Part shown: one piece after another, positions 18,517-26,647 of the stretch | Layout: every line of letters begins with the position of its first letter | Position numbering within the stretch: position 1 is the stretch's first letter | DNA from: Janthinobacterium fluminis | Lineage (GTDB): Bacteria > Pseudomonadota > Gammaproteobacteria > Burkholderiales > Burkholderiaceae_D | Assembly (NCBI RefSeq): GCF_028595325.1 | Contig: NZ_JAQQXR010000001.1 | Location: forward strand, 1,240,001 to 1,304,000 | Direction of reading: 5' to 3' | Length of the DNA stretch: 64,000 bases | Translations under genes and position numbers: made by a program | The notes under the pieces: model-generated | Told to the model about the DNA's origin: nothing | The model's input: the letters and a program-made list of their open reading frames with translations, nothing else | The model's database searches: none

Positions 18517-18738
18517 ATGCAGGAAATTCCCCTCGACGTTTGCGGGCTGGAACCGCCCGGGCCGATGGAGCAGATACTCGCCGCGCTGGGTGCGATGGCG
18601 CCGCAGGACCGGCTGGCCGTGCTGATCGAGCGCGACCCGTTGCCGCTGTACCGCATACTCGACCGCCACGGTTATCACCACCGCATCGCACAACGTCCCG
18701 ACCGCCGCTACGACCTGCTGATCTGGCGCGCCGCCTGA
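18517..18738 (+). CDS. DUF2249 domain protein (first copy)
   Basis: A 73-residue soluble protein with the DUF2249 pattern: a small TusA/SirA-like fold with LAVLIERDPLPLYRILDRHG (about residues 35-54). Such proteins are common in denitrification loci but have no settled role; sulfur or redox handling has been suggested from the fold. The ATG at 18517 follows AAAGGA. Its stop overlaps the next ATG in TGATG, so it is translationally coupled to the membrane protein. A related copy follows the NO reductase at 28.99 kb. Confidence 0.8.
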   Translation: MQEIPLDVCGLEPPGPMEQILAALGAMAPQDRLAVLIERDPLPLYRILDRHGYHHRIAQRPDRRYDLLIWRAA

Positions 18739-19985
18739 TGCGGCGCCGCCTCGCGCTGGAGCGCAGCACGCCGCTGTGGCTGTCGCTGCGCTTCTTCGTC
18801 ACCGCCCCGCTGTTCATGCTGCTGGCCGGCGCCGTGCTGCTGTGGCAGGGGCCGCAACTGTTCGCCTCGCGCTGGTCGCCCGGGGCGCTGGCCGCCACCC
18901 ATCTGGTGACGCTGGGCGTGCTGACGATGGTCATCGCCGGCGCGCTGCTGCAACTGCTGCCGGTGGTGGGCGGCGTCGAAGTCGCCTTCCCGGCATTGAC
19001 GGCGCCCGCCGTGCACTTGTCGCTGTGCGCCGGCACGCTGCTGCTGGCCGGCGGCTTTTGCCTGGCCCAGCCGCTGCTGTTCCAACTGGCGCTGCCGGCA
19101 TTGCTGCTGGCTTTGCTGTGGCTGCTGACGGCATGCGGCGCCGGCCTGTGGCGCGCCCCGCCGGGCGTCGTCGACGCGCTGCTCAGCGGCGTGCGCGTCG
19201 CCCTGCTCTCCCTGTTCGTGACGCTGCTGCTGGGCGCGGCGATGGCCAGCGCCTTCGCCTGGCCGCTGGCGCTGCCGCTGCAGCGGCTGGCCGACCTGCA
19301 CGCGCTATGGGGCCTGTCCGGCTGGATAGGCGTGCTGGTGGTGGCAATCGCCTACCAGGTCATCCCCATGTTTCAGGTGACGCCGCTGTACCCGGCCGGC
19401 CTGACGCGCGCGCTGTGCCGCGCCATGCTGCTGCTGATGCTGGCCGCTTCGGCCGCCGGACTGGCCGGCCACGCCGGCGCCACCTGGCTGCACGGCCTGC
19501 TGCTGGCCGGCTTCACCCTGTTCGCGCTGGTCACGCTGCGCCTGCTGGCGAAGCGCAAACGCCCTGCGCCGGACGCCACCACGCTGTTCTGGCGCACCTC
19601 GATGGGCAGCCTGCTGGCCTGCGCGGCGCTGTGGTACGCGCCGCTGGACGAAAACGTCCGCGCCATCTTGCTGGGCCTGCTGTTCATGCTCGGCTTTGCC
19701 TATTCGGCCGTCGTCGGCATGCTCTACAAAATCGTCCCCTTCCTGCTTTGGCAGCACTGGCAGGAGATGAACTTCGGCAAGCCGGTGCCGAGCATACGCC
19801 TGATCGTCACGGAGAACGCAGCGCGCGCCCAGTTCGCCAGCCACCTGGCGGCGTTGCTGATGCTGGCTGCGGCCGCGCTGTGGCCGCAGCAACTGGCGCG
19901 CGCGGCGGCGCTGGCCTTGCTGGCCTCGACACTGGGACTGGCATGGATATTGTGGCGCGCGCTGCACCTGGGGCCGCCTGACTGA
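18738..19985 (+). CDS. Polytopic membrane protein associated with denitrification (NnrS/COX1-like, uncertain)
   Basis: A 415-residue protein of about twelve hydrophobic helices with many Leu and Ala. Histidines sit within or next to helices (ATHLVTLG about residue 54, DLHALWG about 183, LWQHWQEMN about 338), which recalls NnrS and heme-copper oxidase subunit I folds. I cannot confirm the family by eye. The ATG at 18738 overlaps the DUF2249 stop by one base. The pairing with DUF2249 and the anaerobic genes around it points to a nitrogen-oxide or metal-related membrane function. Confidence 0.65.
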   Translation: MRRRLALERSTPLWLSLRFFVTAPLFMLLAGAVLLWQGPQLFASRWSPGALAATHLVTLGVLTMVIAGALLQLLPVVGGVEVAFPALTAPAVHLSLCAGTLLLAGGFCLAQPLLFQLALPALLLALLWLLTACGAGLWRAPPGVVDALLSGVRVALLSLFVTLLLGAAMASAFAWPLALPLQRLADLHALWGLSGWIGVLVVAIAYQVIPMFQVTPLYPAGLTRALCRAMLLLMLAASAAGLAGHAGATWLHGLLLAGFTLFALVTLRLLAKRKRPAPDATTLFWRTSMGSLLACAALWYAPLDENVRAILLGLLFMLGFAYSAVVGMLYKIVPFLLWQHWQEMNFGKPVPSIRLIVTENAARAQFASHLAALLMLAAAALWPQQLARAAALALLASTLGLAWILWRALHLGPPD

Positions 19986-19986
19986 A

Positions 19987-20817
19987 CTAGGGCTTGTCGG
20001 CGGCCTGGTCGGCGCTCCAGCCGCCCATCATATTCACGTCGAGGTGAAAATACGTCTGCGCCGCCCGCCAGCCTCTGTCGGAGGCCAACTGGTCGATGGC
20101 CTGGTTGAGCGCACCCAGCAAGGCGGGACTCCCCTTGCCCACCAGAATATGGCGCGCAAAGCACTGCAGCGGCTTGGGCGCCACGTAGAGTTGCCTCGAC
20201 AGGGCCTTGTCGGCGCCGAGATAGCTGAAAATGGTGTACGGGACCACCGTCACGTCGAGGCGCGCCAACGCCACCTTGCGCAGACCACTCAACTCATCCT
20301 GGCTATCCTCGCGCTGCAACTTGCCGGCCTTGACCAAATCATCGACGAACAGATAGCGGTAACCGCGCACGCCGCCGAAACGCAGCCCTTCCAGCGACGC
20401 CGGCCCCGCGTAGTCAAGCGGGGCGGACTCCCTGGAAATGACCAGATTACAGTCTATAAACAGCGGTTTGGACCATAAAAAGCGGGTTTTGGCGACGTCG
20501 CCGACGAAACGCGGGTTAACGAACAGCACGGCGCCGTCGAATTCATCGCCCTTGGCCAGCTCCGTCGTATCGAGGCGGATGCGCGGCATGTGGCTCAGGC
20601 GCAGCCGGTAGCCGGGCGCCAGCTTCAGGTTCAGGCGGTCGACCAGCGATTGCGCCAACCCCTGCCGCGTATCGACCATATACGGCCCGACCAGATAGGT
20701 ATTGAACGCCTCCACCGTCTGCGCCGCCGCGGGCAGGCACAGGCCGGCCAGCGCCGGCAGCAAACGCATCGCCCCGCGCATGCAAAAGCGACGCCACCTC
20801 TTTGGGTTTCGGACCAT
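19987..20817 (-). CDS. Periplasmic solute-binding protein-like, orphan
   Basis: A 276-residue exported protein: a basic N terminus and a hydrophobic core ending near PAAAQ (about residue 33), then a family-3-like binding fold. Blocks such as SLEGLRFGGVRGYRYLFVDD (about 143-162) and QLASDRGWRAAQTYF near the end are typical. No transporter genes are near, as for the other orphan binding protein at 9.9 kb. Start at 20817 is chosen to keep the signal peptide; an ATG about 12 codons later is possible. It converges with the membrane-protein gene, leaving one base between them. Confidence 0.65.
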   Translation of the reverse strand: MVRNPKRWRRFCMRGAMRLLPALAGLCLPAAAQTVEAFNTYLVGPYMVDTRQGLAQSLVDRLNLKLAPGYRLRLSHMPRIRLDTTELAKGDEFDGAVLFVNPRFVGDVAKTRFLWSKPLFIDCNLVISRESAPLDYAGPASLEGLRFGGVRGYRYLFVDDLVKAGKLQREDSQDELSGLRKVALARLDVTVVPYTIFSYLGADKALSRQLYVAPKPLQCFARHILVGKGSPALLGALNQAIDQLASDRGWRAAQTYFHLDVNMMGGWSADQAADKP

Positions 20818-20866
20818 ATGACTATGCACCTTCCGTAGATGACGGCAGTGGGCAAAGTATATCACC

Positions 20867-20920
20867 GGGGACAGACCACGATTTTCAAGGAATGTTCCTT
20901 GAAAATCGTGGTCTGTCCCC
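20867..20920. repeat. Palindromic repeat, copy A
   Basis: Perfect inverted repeat with 26-bp arms and a 2-nt centre. The outer 17 bases GGGGACAGACCACGATT are shared with three other copies; the inner arm is TTCAAGGAA. It lies between the orphan binding protein and dnr and could end dnr transcription. No T run follows. Confidence 0.95.
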
Positions 20921-20931
20921 AGCTGTGCGCC

Positions 20932-21615
20932 CTAGCCGTATTGGCGCAAGCCTTCGATGTCGAGGATGGTGACGTTGCGCCCGCTGACGGCGATCATGCC
21001 GTGCCCGCTCAGGTCGGAGAGGATGCGCGAGAAGTGTTCCGGCGTCAGGTTCAGCCGCGACGCCAGTACGGTCTTGGTGACGGCCAGGCGCACGCGGTCG
21101 CCGTTTTCCGGCCCCTCTTCTTGCAGCAGGTAGCCGATGACGCGCTGGGTGCCCGAGCGCAGCGAGTACGATTCCATGTCGCAGATCAGGCCATGCATGC
21201 GCCGGCTCAGCCCCGCCAGCATCTTGCAGGCGAAGGCCGGCTCGCGCGCCACTTCGTCGAGTATCGTCGCCTTGGTCACGTGCACCACCAGCGAGTCGAC
21301 CAGCGCCTGCGCCGTGACGATGAACGGTTTGCCCATGAACATCACGGCCTCGCCGAAGCTGTGCCCGGGGCCGACCAGTTCGACCACTTTTTCCGTGCCC
21401 CGCGCCGAGCCCAGCGCCAGTTTGACCTGGCCGTAGATGACCAGGTAAAAGCCGTCGCAGGGGTCGCCGGCGTGGAATATGGTTTCGCCGCGCGGCACGT
21501 GGTGCTCGCTGGCGCCGAGCGCGATGCGGTCCAGTTCCTCCGGGTTCATCGCCTGGAATTGTGGCAGTTGCGCCAGAAAGGACTGCACCTTGATCGGATT
21601 CTTTTTCTCCTCCAT
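20932..21615 (-). CDS. dnr: Dnr/NnrR-type regulator, CRP/FNR family
   Basis: A 227-residue transcription regulator: cyclic-nucleotide-like beta barrel (about residues 20-130), dimer helix, and a C-terminal helix-turn-helix (LASRLNLTPEHFSRILSDL, about 180-198). The N-terminal cysteine set that binds the Fe-S cluster in FNR is missing, which places it with the Dnr/NnrR group that responds to nitric oxide through heme. The ATG at 21615 follows GAGGAG. It begins 11 nt after hemN and is probably co-transcribed with it. Likely targets are the nir, nor and nar promoters here. Confidence 0.85.
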   Translation of the reverse strand: MEEKKNPIKVQSFLAQLPQFQAMNPEELDRIALGASEHHVPRGETIFHAGDPCDGFYLVIYGQVKLALGSARGTEKVVELVGPGHSFGEAVMFMGKPFIVTAQALVDSLVVHVTKATILDEVAREPAFACKMLAGLSRRMHGLICDMESYSLRSGTQRVIGYLLQEEGPENGDRVRLAVTKTVLASRLNLTPEHFSRILSDLSGHGMIAVSGRNVTILDIEGLRQYG

Positions 21616-21626
21616 TGCCGTCTCCT

Positions 21627-23057
21627 CTATATTGTTTTGGAATAGCGCCGCGGTGCCGGCCCGTCGCGTCCGGCCTGCTCCAGGTAGCGGTCGAACACCA
21701 TGCAGATGTTGCGGATCAGCAGGCGCCCCTTCAGGCTGACGCGCAAGCCGTCCGCGTCCATGCTCAGCAAGCCGTCCGCCGCCAGCGGCTCCAGCGCCTT
21801 CAGTTCGGCGGCGAAGTAGTCGGCGAAGCGGGCCTCGTCCGGCAGCCAGACGTCGGCGAAGGCCAGCTCGAAGTCGCACATCAGGCGGCCGATCAGGTCG
21901 CGCCGCAGCAGGTCGTCGGCGTTCAGCGTGATGCCGCGGGCGACCGGCAGCCGGCCTTCGTCGAGCATGGCGTAATAGCCGGCCAGGGTCTTGTCGTTCT
22001 GGCTGTAGCAGCCGGCCAGCGCGCTGATGCCCGACACGCCCAGCGCCACCATGTCGGCCTCGGCGTGCGTCGAATAGCCCTGGAAGTTGCGGTGCAGGCG
22101 GCCGTCGCGCTGCGACACGGCCAGGTCGTCTTCCGGCTTGGCGAAGTGGTCCATGCCGATGTAGACGTAGCCGGCCGCGCCCAGGCGCTCGATGCACAGG
22201 CGCAGCATCTCCAGCTTGGCGTCCGGGCTGGGCAGGTCGGCCGCCTCGATCAGGCGCTGCGACTTGAACAGGTGCGGCATGTGCGCGTAGTTATAGATCG
22301 CCACGCGGTCCGGGTTGGCGGCGATGACTTTTTCCAGCGTCGGCACCATCGTCGCCGGGCTCTGTTTCGGCAGGCCGTAGATGAGGTCGACGCTGATCGA
22401 GCGGAAGCCGCAGCCGCGCGCCGCCTCGATCACCTCGACCGTCTGGGCCTCCGGCTGGATGCGGTTGACGGCCCGCTGCACTTCGGCGTCGAAGTCCTGC
22501 ACGCCCAGGCTGATGCGGTTGAAGCCCTGCCGGCGCAGCGTGCGGATGCGCTCCGGCGTCACCGTGCGCGGGTCGACTTCGACCGAGTATTCGCCCAGCG
22601 TGTCCGGCGCGAAATCGAACCAGCTGCGCAGGCAGGCCAGCAAATCGTCCATCTGCTCGTCGCTCAGGTAGGTCGGCGTGCCGCCGCCGAAATGCAGTTG
22701 CTCGACCTGGTTGACGCCGGCCAGCAACTGGCCCTGCATCGCAATCTCGCGCTTCAGGTAGTCCAGGTAGGCCACGGCCTTGGAGCGGTCTTGCGTGATG
22801 ATCTTGTTGCAGGCGCAGTAGTAGCACAGCGACTCGCAGAACGGGATGTGCACATACAGCGACAGCGGCGCCTGCTCGGGGCGGGCGCGCAGCCGCGCCA
22901 CCGCCTGGCCGTAGTCGGCCACGGCGAAATCCCGGCTGAAGCGGTCGGCGGTCGGATAGGAGGTGTAGCGCGGCCCCATTTGATTCAGCTTGCGAATCAG
23001 CGCCGCGTCGAATTCGACCGACGGCGTCAACGGGATAACGGTACGTGAAGCGTTCAT
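21627..23057 (-). CDS. hemN: Oxygen-independent coproporphyrinogen III dehydrogenase HemN
   Basis: Radical-SAM enzyme that makes protoporphyrinogen IX without oxygen, supplying heme for Nar, NO reductase and cytochromes. The cluster motif CESLCYYCACNK (about residues 73-84) has the CxxxCxxC ligands plus the extra Cys typical of HemN. The N-terminal block RYTSYPTADRF is also diagnostic. At 476 residues it has normal length. The start at 23057 follows GGAG. It lies downstream of narK2 behind a strong terminator and upstream of dnr. Confidence 0.96.
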   Translation of the reverse strand: MNASRTVIPLTPSVEFDAALIRKLNQMGPRYTSYPTADRFSRDFAVADYGQAVARLRARPEQAPLSLYVHIPFCESLCYYCACNKIITQDRSKAVAYLDYLKREIAMQGQLLAGVNQVEQLHFGGGTPTYLSDEQMDDLLACLRSWFDFAPDTLGEYSVEVDPRTVTPERIRTLRRQGFNRISLGVQDFDAEVQRAVNRIQPEAQTVEVIEAARGCGFRSISVDLIYGLPKQSPATMVPTLEKVIAANPDRVAIYNYAHMPHLFKSQRLIEAADLPSPDAKLEMLRLCIERLGAAGYVYIGMDHFAKPEDDLAVSQRDGRLHRNFQGYSTHAEADMVALGVSGISALAGCYSQNDKTLAGYYAMLDEGRLPVARGITLNADDLLRRDLIGRLMCDFELAFADVWLPDEARFADYFAAELKALEPLAADGLLSMDADGLRVSLKGRLLIRNICMVFDRYLEQAGRDGPAPRRYSKTI

Positions 23058-23075
23058 GATGTGACTCCGACGACG

Positions 23076-23123
23076 AAAAAAAAGGAAAACTTGGGGGCAT
23101 GGGGCCTGCGCCCCTCCCCCAAG
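23076..23123 (-). terminator. Intrinsic terminator after narK2
   Basis: CTTGGGGG and CCCCCAAG form the outer stem and GGGGC/GCCCC an inner one; on the minus strand the hairpin is followed by TTTTCC and then eight T. It sits between narK2 and hemN, so hemN-dnr either has its own promoter or depends on read-through. Confidence 0.75.
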
Positions 23124-23127
23124 GTGT

Positions 23128-24513
23128 TTAGCAGGGCATGGCGGCGTTTTTGCGCGCGTAGCACCACCAGGTGATCATAATACAGCTGACATAGAAGCCG
23201 ATGAAACCCCACAGCGCCGCGTCCGGATTGCCCGTCAGGGCGATCGAGGTGCCGTAACTTTTCGGGATGAAGAAGGCGCCGTAGGCCGCCACGGCCGAGG
23301 TGAAGCCGAGCACGGCCGCGCCTTCGCGGTTGGCGTCGACGATGGCCTGTTCCTGGGCCGGTTTGCCCTTGCCGGCGGCGGCGCGCTGGCGCTCCGTCAG
23401 GAAGATCACCGGTATCATGCGGAAGGTCGAGGCGTTGCCGATGCCGGTGCCGGCGAACAGCAGCATGAACATGCAGAAGAAGCCGGTGAAGTTACCCGCC
23501 ACGCCGTTGTGCGGCGCGAAGCCGAGCACGCCGAAGACGGCGGCGATCATCAGGAAGAAGGACCACAGCGTGACGCGGGCGCCGCCCAGTTTGTCGGAGA
23601 TGATGCCGCCGGCAACGCGCGCCAGGGCGCCGACCAGGGGGCCGAGGAAGGCGTATTCCAGCGGATTGACGTCGGGGAACTGGATCTTGATCAGCAGCGG
23701 GAAGCCGGCCGAGTAGCCGATGAAGGAGCCGAAGGTGCCCGTGTAGAGCCAGCACATCAGCCAATTGTGCTTGCGCTTGAAGATCACGGCCTGGTCGGCG
23801 AAGGAAGCCTTGGCCGAGGCGATGTCGTTCATGCCGAACCAGGCGAACATGGTGCTGAGCGCGATGAAGGGCACCCAGATGAAACCGGCGTTTTGCAGCC
23901 AGAACGATTTACTGATGCCGGCCTTGGTCCAGGTCTGGGCCTCGCCGCCCAGGGCGCCGAAGACGCCGGCCGTGATCACCAGCGGCACGACGAACTGCAC
24001 CACCGACACGCCGAGGTTGCCCAGACCGGCGTTCATGCCCAGCGCGAAGCCCTTCTGCGCCTTCGGATAGAAGAAGCTGATGTTGGCCATCGACGAGGCG
24101 AAATTGCCGCCGCCGAAGCCGCACAACAGCGCCAGGACCAGCATGGTCGGGTAGCCGGTGTTGATGTCCTGCACGGCGAAACCGATGCCGATGGCCGGGA
24201 TCAGCAGCGAGCCCGTGGAAATGGCCGTCCACTTGCGCCCGCCGAAGATGGGCACCATGAAGGAATAGAAAATGCGCAGCGTCGCGCCGGACAGGCCCGG
24301 CAGGGCCGTCAGCCAGAACAACTGGTTGGTGCTGTACTTGAAGCCGATGTTGGGCAGGTTGACGACGACCACGCTCCACACCATCCACACGGCGAAGGCC
24401 AGCAGCAGCGCCGGGATCGAGATCCACAGATTGCGGTCAGCCGTCGACTTGCCCGTCTGGCTCCAGAAACTGGGCGTCTCGGGCTCCCAGGTATTGATCA
24501 GATATCTACTCAT
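23128..24513 (-). CDS. narK2: Nitrate/nitrite transporter NarK2 type (MFS)
   Basis: A 461-residue major facilitator protein with about twelve helices. RIFYSFMVPIFGGRKW and GFGGGNFASSMANISFFYPK (the glycine-rich nitrate signature) are clear. This type usually exchanges nitrate for nitrite. The start at 24513 follows GAGGAG. It lies 24 nt after narK1, so the two are one unit. Both are separated from narGHJI by about 14 kb, unlike the common narK-narGHJI order. Confidence 0.92.
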   Translation of the reverse strand: MSRYLINTWEPETPSFWSQTGKSTADRNLWISIPALLLAFAVWMVWSVVVVNLPNIGFKYSTNQLFWLTALPGLSGATLRIFYSFMVPIFGGRKWTAISTGSLLIPAIGIGFAVQDINTGYPTMLVLALLCGFGGGNFASSMANISFFYPKAQKGFALGMNAGLGNLGVSVVQFVVPLVITAGVFGALGGEAQTWTKAGISKSFWLQNAGFIWVPFIALSTMFAWFGMNDIASAKASFADQAVIFKRKHNWLMCWLYTGTFGSFIGYSAGFPLLIKIQFPDVNPLEYAFLGPLVGALARVAGGIISDKLGGARVTLWSFFLMIAAVFGVLGFAPHNGVAGNFTGFFCMFMLLFAGTGIGNASTFRMIPVIFLTERQRAAAGKGKPAQEQAIVDANREGAAVLGFTSAVAAYGAFFIPKSYGTSIALTGNPDAALWGFIGFYVSCIMITWWCYARKNAAMPC

Positions 24514-24537
24514 CTTAGTCTCCTCAATTCACACGAA

Positions 24538-25782
24538 TCACATCGCGGCGGCAAGCGCCGGAGCCCGGGCCGGAGCCCGCTTGAAAGAAAAATGCATCCA
24601 CACCAGCGACACGCAGACGGTGCCGTAGAGCAGCATGAAGGCGCTGGAGCGCACCCCGGTCAGGTCGACCAGCGCGCCGAACATGATCGGCAGGACGAAG
24701 CCGCCGAGGCCGCCGGCCAGGCCGACCACGCCGGAAACGGCGCCGATGTTGTCCGAGAAGTCGTCGCCGATGAACTTGAACACGGAAGCCTTGCCGACGG
24801 CCATGGCGATGCCGACGACGAACAGCAGCACGGTGAACAGCAGCGGCGACAGGGCGATATTCAGGGTCATGTCGCCGGTGACAGTCTTGACGACCATGCT
24901 CGTTTGCGGATACGACAGCAGGAAGAAGCAGACCCAGCACACCCACATCACCCACCAGGTCACCTTGATGGCGCCGAATTTGTCGGAGATCCAGCCGCCC
25001 AGCGCGCGCAGCACGCCGCCCGGCAGCGAGAAGCAGGCCGCCAGCAGCGCCGCGTGGCGGATGTCGAAGCCGTATTCGGCGACGTAGTATTTAGTCATCC
25101 ACAGGGCCAGCGCGACGTAGCCGCCGAACACCACCGAGTAGTACTGGCAATAGCGCCACACGCGCGGATCCTTCAAGACCTTCATCTGCTCGCTGAAGGA
25201 GACGCCGGCCGGCGCCTGGTGCGACTTGTCGGTGTAGGAAAAGAACCAGAACAGCAGCGCCGTGGCCAGCATGGCGATGGCGTACACCTTGGGCAGCATC
25301 TGCCAGCCGAACGCGGCGATGATGCCGGGCGCGACGAACTTGGTCACGGCCGAGCCGGAATTGCCGGCGCCGAAGATGCCCATCGCCAGGCCGCGGCGCT
25401 CCTTCTCAAACCAGCGCGCCACATACGGCGTGCCGACCGAGAACGAGCCGCCGGCCAGGCCGACGAACAGGCCCAGGACGAGGAAATGCCAGTAGGCCGT
25501 CGCGTAGGCGATCAGGTAGATCGGCACGACGCTGGACAGCATCAGCAAGAAGAACACGATGCGGCCGCCGAACTTGTCGGTCCAGATGCCCAGCGGCACC
25601 CGCACCAGCGAGCCGGTCAGCACCGGCATCGCCGCCAACAGGCCGAACTGCGTTTCATTGAGGCCCAGATTGTTCTTGATTGGAATGCCCAGCACGGCAA
25701 ACATCATCCAGACCGCGAAACAGATCGTGAACGCGAATGTGCTACTGACGAGCACGGAAATTTGTTTGTTATTACCTGCCAC
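24538..25782 (-). CDS. narK1: Nitrate/nitrite transporter NarK1 type (MFS)
   Basis: A 414-residue major facilitator protein. VPLGIWTDKFGGRIVFF and the glycine-rich block GLAGGSFSVGTPYVARWF (about residues 112-129) fit the nitrate porter family; NarK1 types are thought to be proton-coupled nitrate importers. The GTG at 25782 is chosen because AAGGAGGG lies 5 nt before it; the open extension to 25869 lacks a ribosome site. First gene of narK1-narK2, facing nsrR with its candidate operators upstream. Confidence 0.92.
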   Translation of the reverse strand: MAGNNKQISVLVSSTFAFTICFAVWMMFAVLGIPIKNNLGLNETQFGLLAAMPVLTGSLVRVPLGIWTDKFGGRIVFFLLMLSSVVPIYLIAYATAYWHFLVLGLFVGLAGGSFSVGTPYVARWFEKERRGLAMGIFGAGNSGSAVTKFVAPGIIAAFGWQMLPKVYAIAMLATALLFWFFSYTDKSHQAPAGVSFSEQMKVLKDPRVWRYCQYYSVVFGGYVALALWMTKYYVAEYGFDIRHAALLAACFSLPGGVLRALGGWISDKFGAIKVTWWVMWVCWVCFFLLSYPQTSMVVKTVTGDMTLNIALSPLLFTVLLFVVGIAMAVGKASVFKFIGDDFSDNIGAVSGVVGLAGGLGGFVLPIMFGALVDLTGVRSSAFMLLYGTVCVSLVWMHFSFKRAPARAPALAAAM

Positions 25783-25901
25783 AATACCCTCCTTGGATAC
25801 ACCATCTGATACGGAGCAGCTTACGTCGCGGGCGGCAACAGCACTATTGGCCGTAGTGGTATTTCGCAAAAGGCAAGCTGCCTAGCGCAATCGGCCAGAA
25901 T

Positions 25902-25909
25902 GCCTAGGC
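25902..25909. promoter_or_regulatory. GCCTAGGC palindrome upstream of narK1
   Basis: Perfect 8-bp palindrome 120 nt upstream of the narK1 GTG, flanked by two further GCCTA/TAGGC half-sites (around 25880 and 25915). The same core occurs before nrdD and the carbonic anhydrase gene. Candidate operator; regulator unknown. Confidence 0.35.
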
Positions 25910-25945
25910 CGGATTAGGCCGCAGGGTGTAATAGGGTAAACACGC

Positions 25946-25961
25946 GGCCCCGGACGGGGCC
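25946..25961 (-). terminator. GC hairpin after nsrR
   Basis: GGCCCC/GGGGCC around a 4-nt loop about 10 nt after the nsrR stop on the minus strand; only a short T stretch follows, so termination is likely partial. Confidence 0.35.
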
Positions 25962-25970
25962 CGAGCCCGG

Positions 25971-26432
25971 CTAAACCAGCCGGCTCCCGGCGGCAAACAC
26001 CAGCGGCATGGCCGGCGCCTGGAAACAGCCCTCGCTGCGTATCAGGTCGGCCAGCGTGACGCCGTCCAGCACGGCCAGATAGGCGTCCGTGGCCTCGCAC
26101 AGCGCATGCTTGAGGCGGCAAGCCGAGGCGTAGGCGCAACCGGCCTGGCCGTCGCGGAAGCATTCGGCCATGAAGAAATCCGTCTCCGTGCCGCGCACGA
26201 CGGTGCCGACATTGATCGCGCCCGGCTCGGCGCCCAGCTTCAAGCCGCCGTTGCGCCCCCGCACAGTCTTCACCAGCCCGCTCTGCCCCAGCTGGTGCAC
26301 CACCTTCATCAAATGGTTCTTGGAAATCGCGTGCAGCTCGGCGATGTCCTGGATCGTCACCAGCCGTTCCCGGTTCAAGCCCAGGTAGATCAGGGTGCGC
26401 AAGGCGTAATCGGTATAGGCAGTGAGTCTCAT
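25971..26432 (-). CDS. nsrR: Nitric-oxide-sensing repressor NsrR (Rrf2 family)
   Basis: A 153-residue Rrf2 regulator. The winged helix begins MRLTAYTDYALR, very close to known NsrR starts, and the Fe-S ligand region CFRDGQAGCAYASACRLKHAL has three cysteines (about residues 91, 99 and 105). NO damages the cluster and releases the DNA. The ATG at 26432 is preferred over the TTG three codons upstream because it keeps the usual N terminus and proper spacing from AAGGAG. It is divergent from the NO reductase gene, its expected target. Confidence 0.9.
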   Translation of the reverse strand: MRLTAYTDYALRTLIYLGLNRERLVTIQDIAELHAISKNHLMKVVHQLGQSGLVKTVRGRNGGLKLGAEPGAINVGTVVRGTETDFFMAECFRDGQAGCAYASACRLKHALCEATDAYLAVLDGVTLADLIRSEGCFQAPAMPLVFAAGSRLV

Positions 26433-26495
26433 CGCTTGCAAAGCTCCTTGTTAATCATGCCCTTCACGCCGTCGCCGGGAGCGGCCACGACAAAT

Positions 26496-26516
26496 AAAGT
26501 ATTTAGCATACATCTT
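26496..26516. promoter_or_regulatory. Candidate NsrR site 1, nsrR-norB region
   Basis: An imperfect inverted repeat with AA...TT ends that contains CATACATCTT, similar to NsrR boxes of the AAGATGYA type. Lies 64 nt upstream of nsrR and may mediate autorepression. Its right half is part of a 15-bp direct repeat with site 2. Confidence 0.45.
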
Positions 26517-26544
26517 TAACGACCTATAAGGCAATACGCACGAA

Positions 26545-26556
26545 TGCCTATAGGCA
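26545..26556. promoter_or_regulatory. TGCCTATAGGCA palindrome between the two NsrR-like sites
   Basis: Perfect 12-bp palindrome, with a near copy CCTATAAGGCA at 26523-26533. It lies midway between nsrR and the NO reductase gene, and resembles the GCCTAGGC elements before other anaerobic genes. Confidence 0.4.
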
Positions 26557-26566
26557 AAAGACTATT

Positions 26567-26587
26567 AAGGTAGATAACATACATCTT
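26567..26587. promoter_or_regulatory. Candidate NsrR site 2, in front of the NO reductase gene
   Basis: AAGGTAGAT and ACATCTT-type arms give an inverted repeat (AAG..T..AT / AT..A..CTT). CATACATCTTTAACG at 26578-26592 is identical to 26507-26521. Lies about 60-80 nt upstream of the start of the NO reductase, where a repressor would block transcription. Confidence 0.5.
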
Positions 26588-26647
26588 TAACGGTGCAGCC
26601 AAAACTGCGGCGCACCGCTTTTCAACCTCCGATAAGGAATCCACACC

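Noticed and set aside
20867-20920. CRISPR or insertion-sequence origin of the palindromes
   Set aside because: Copies are tens of kilobases apart, palindromic and without spacers, transposase or target duplications.
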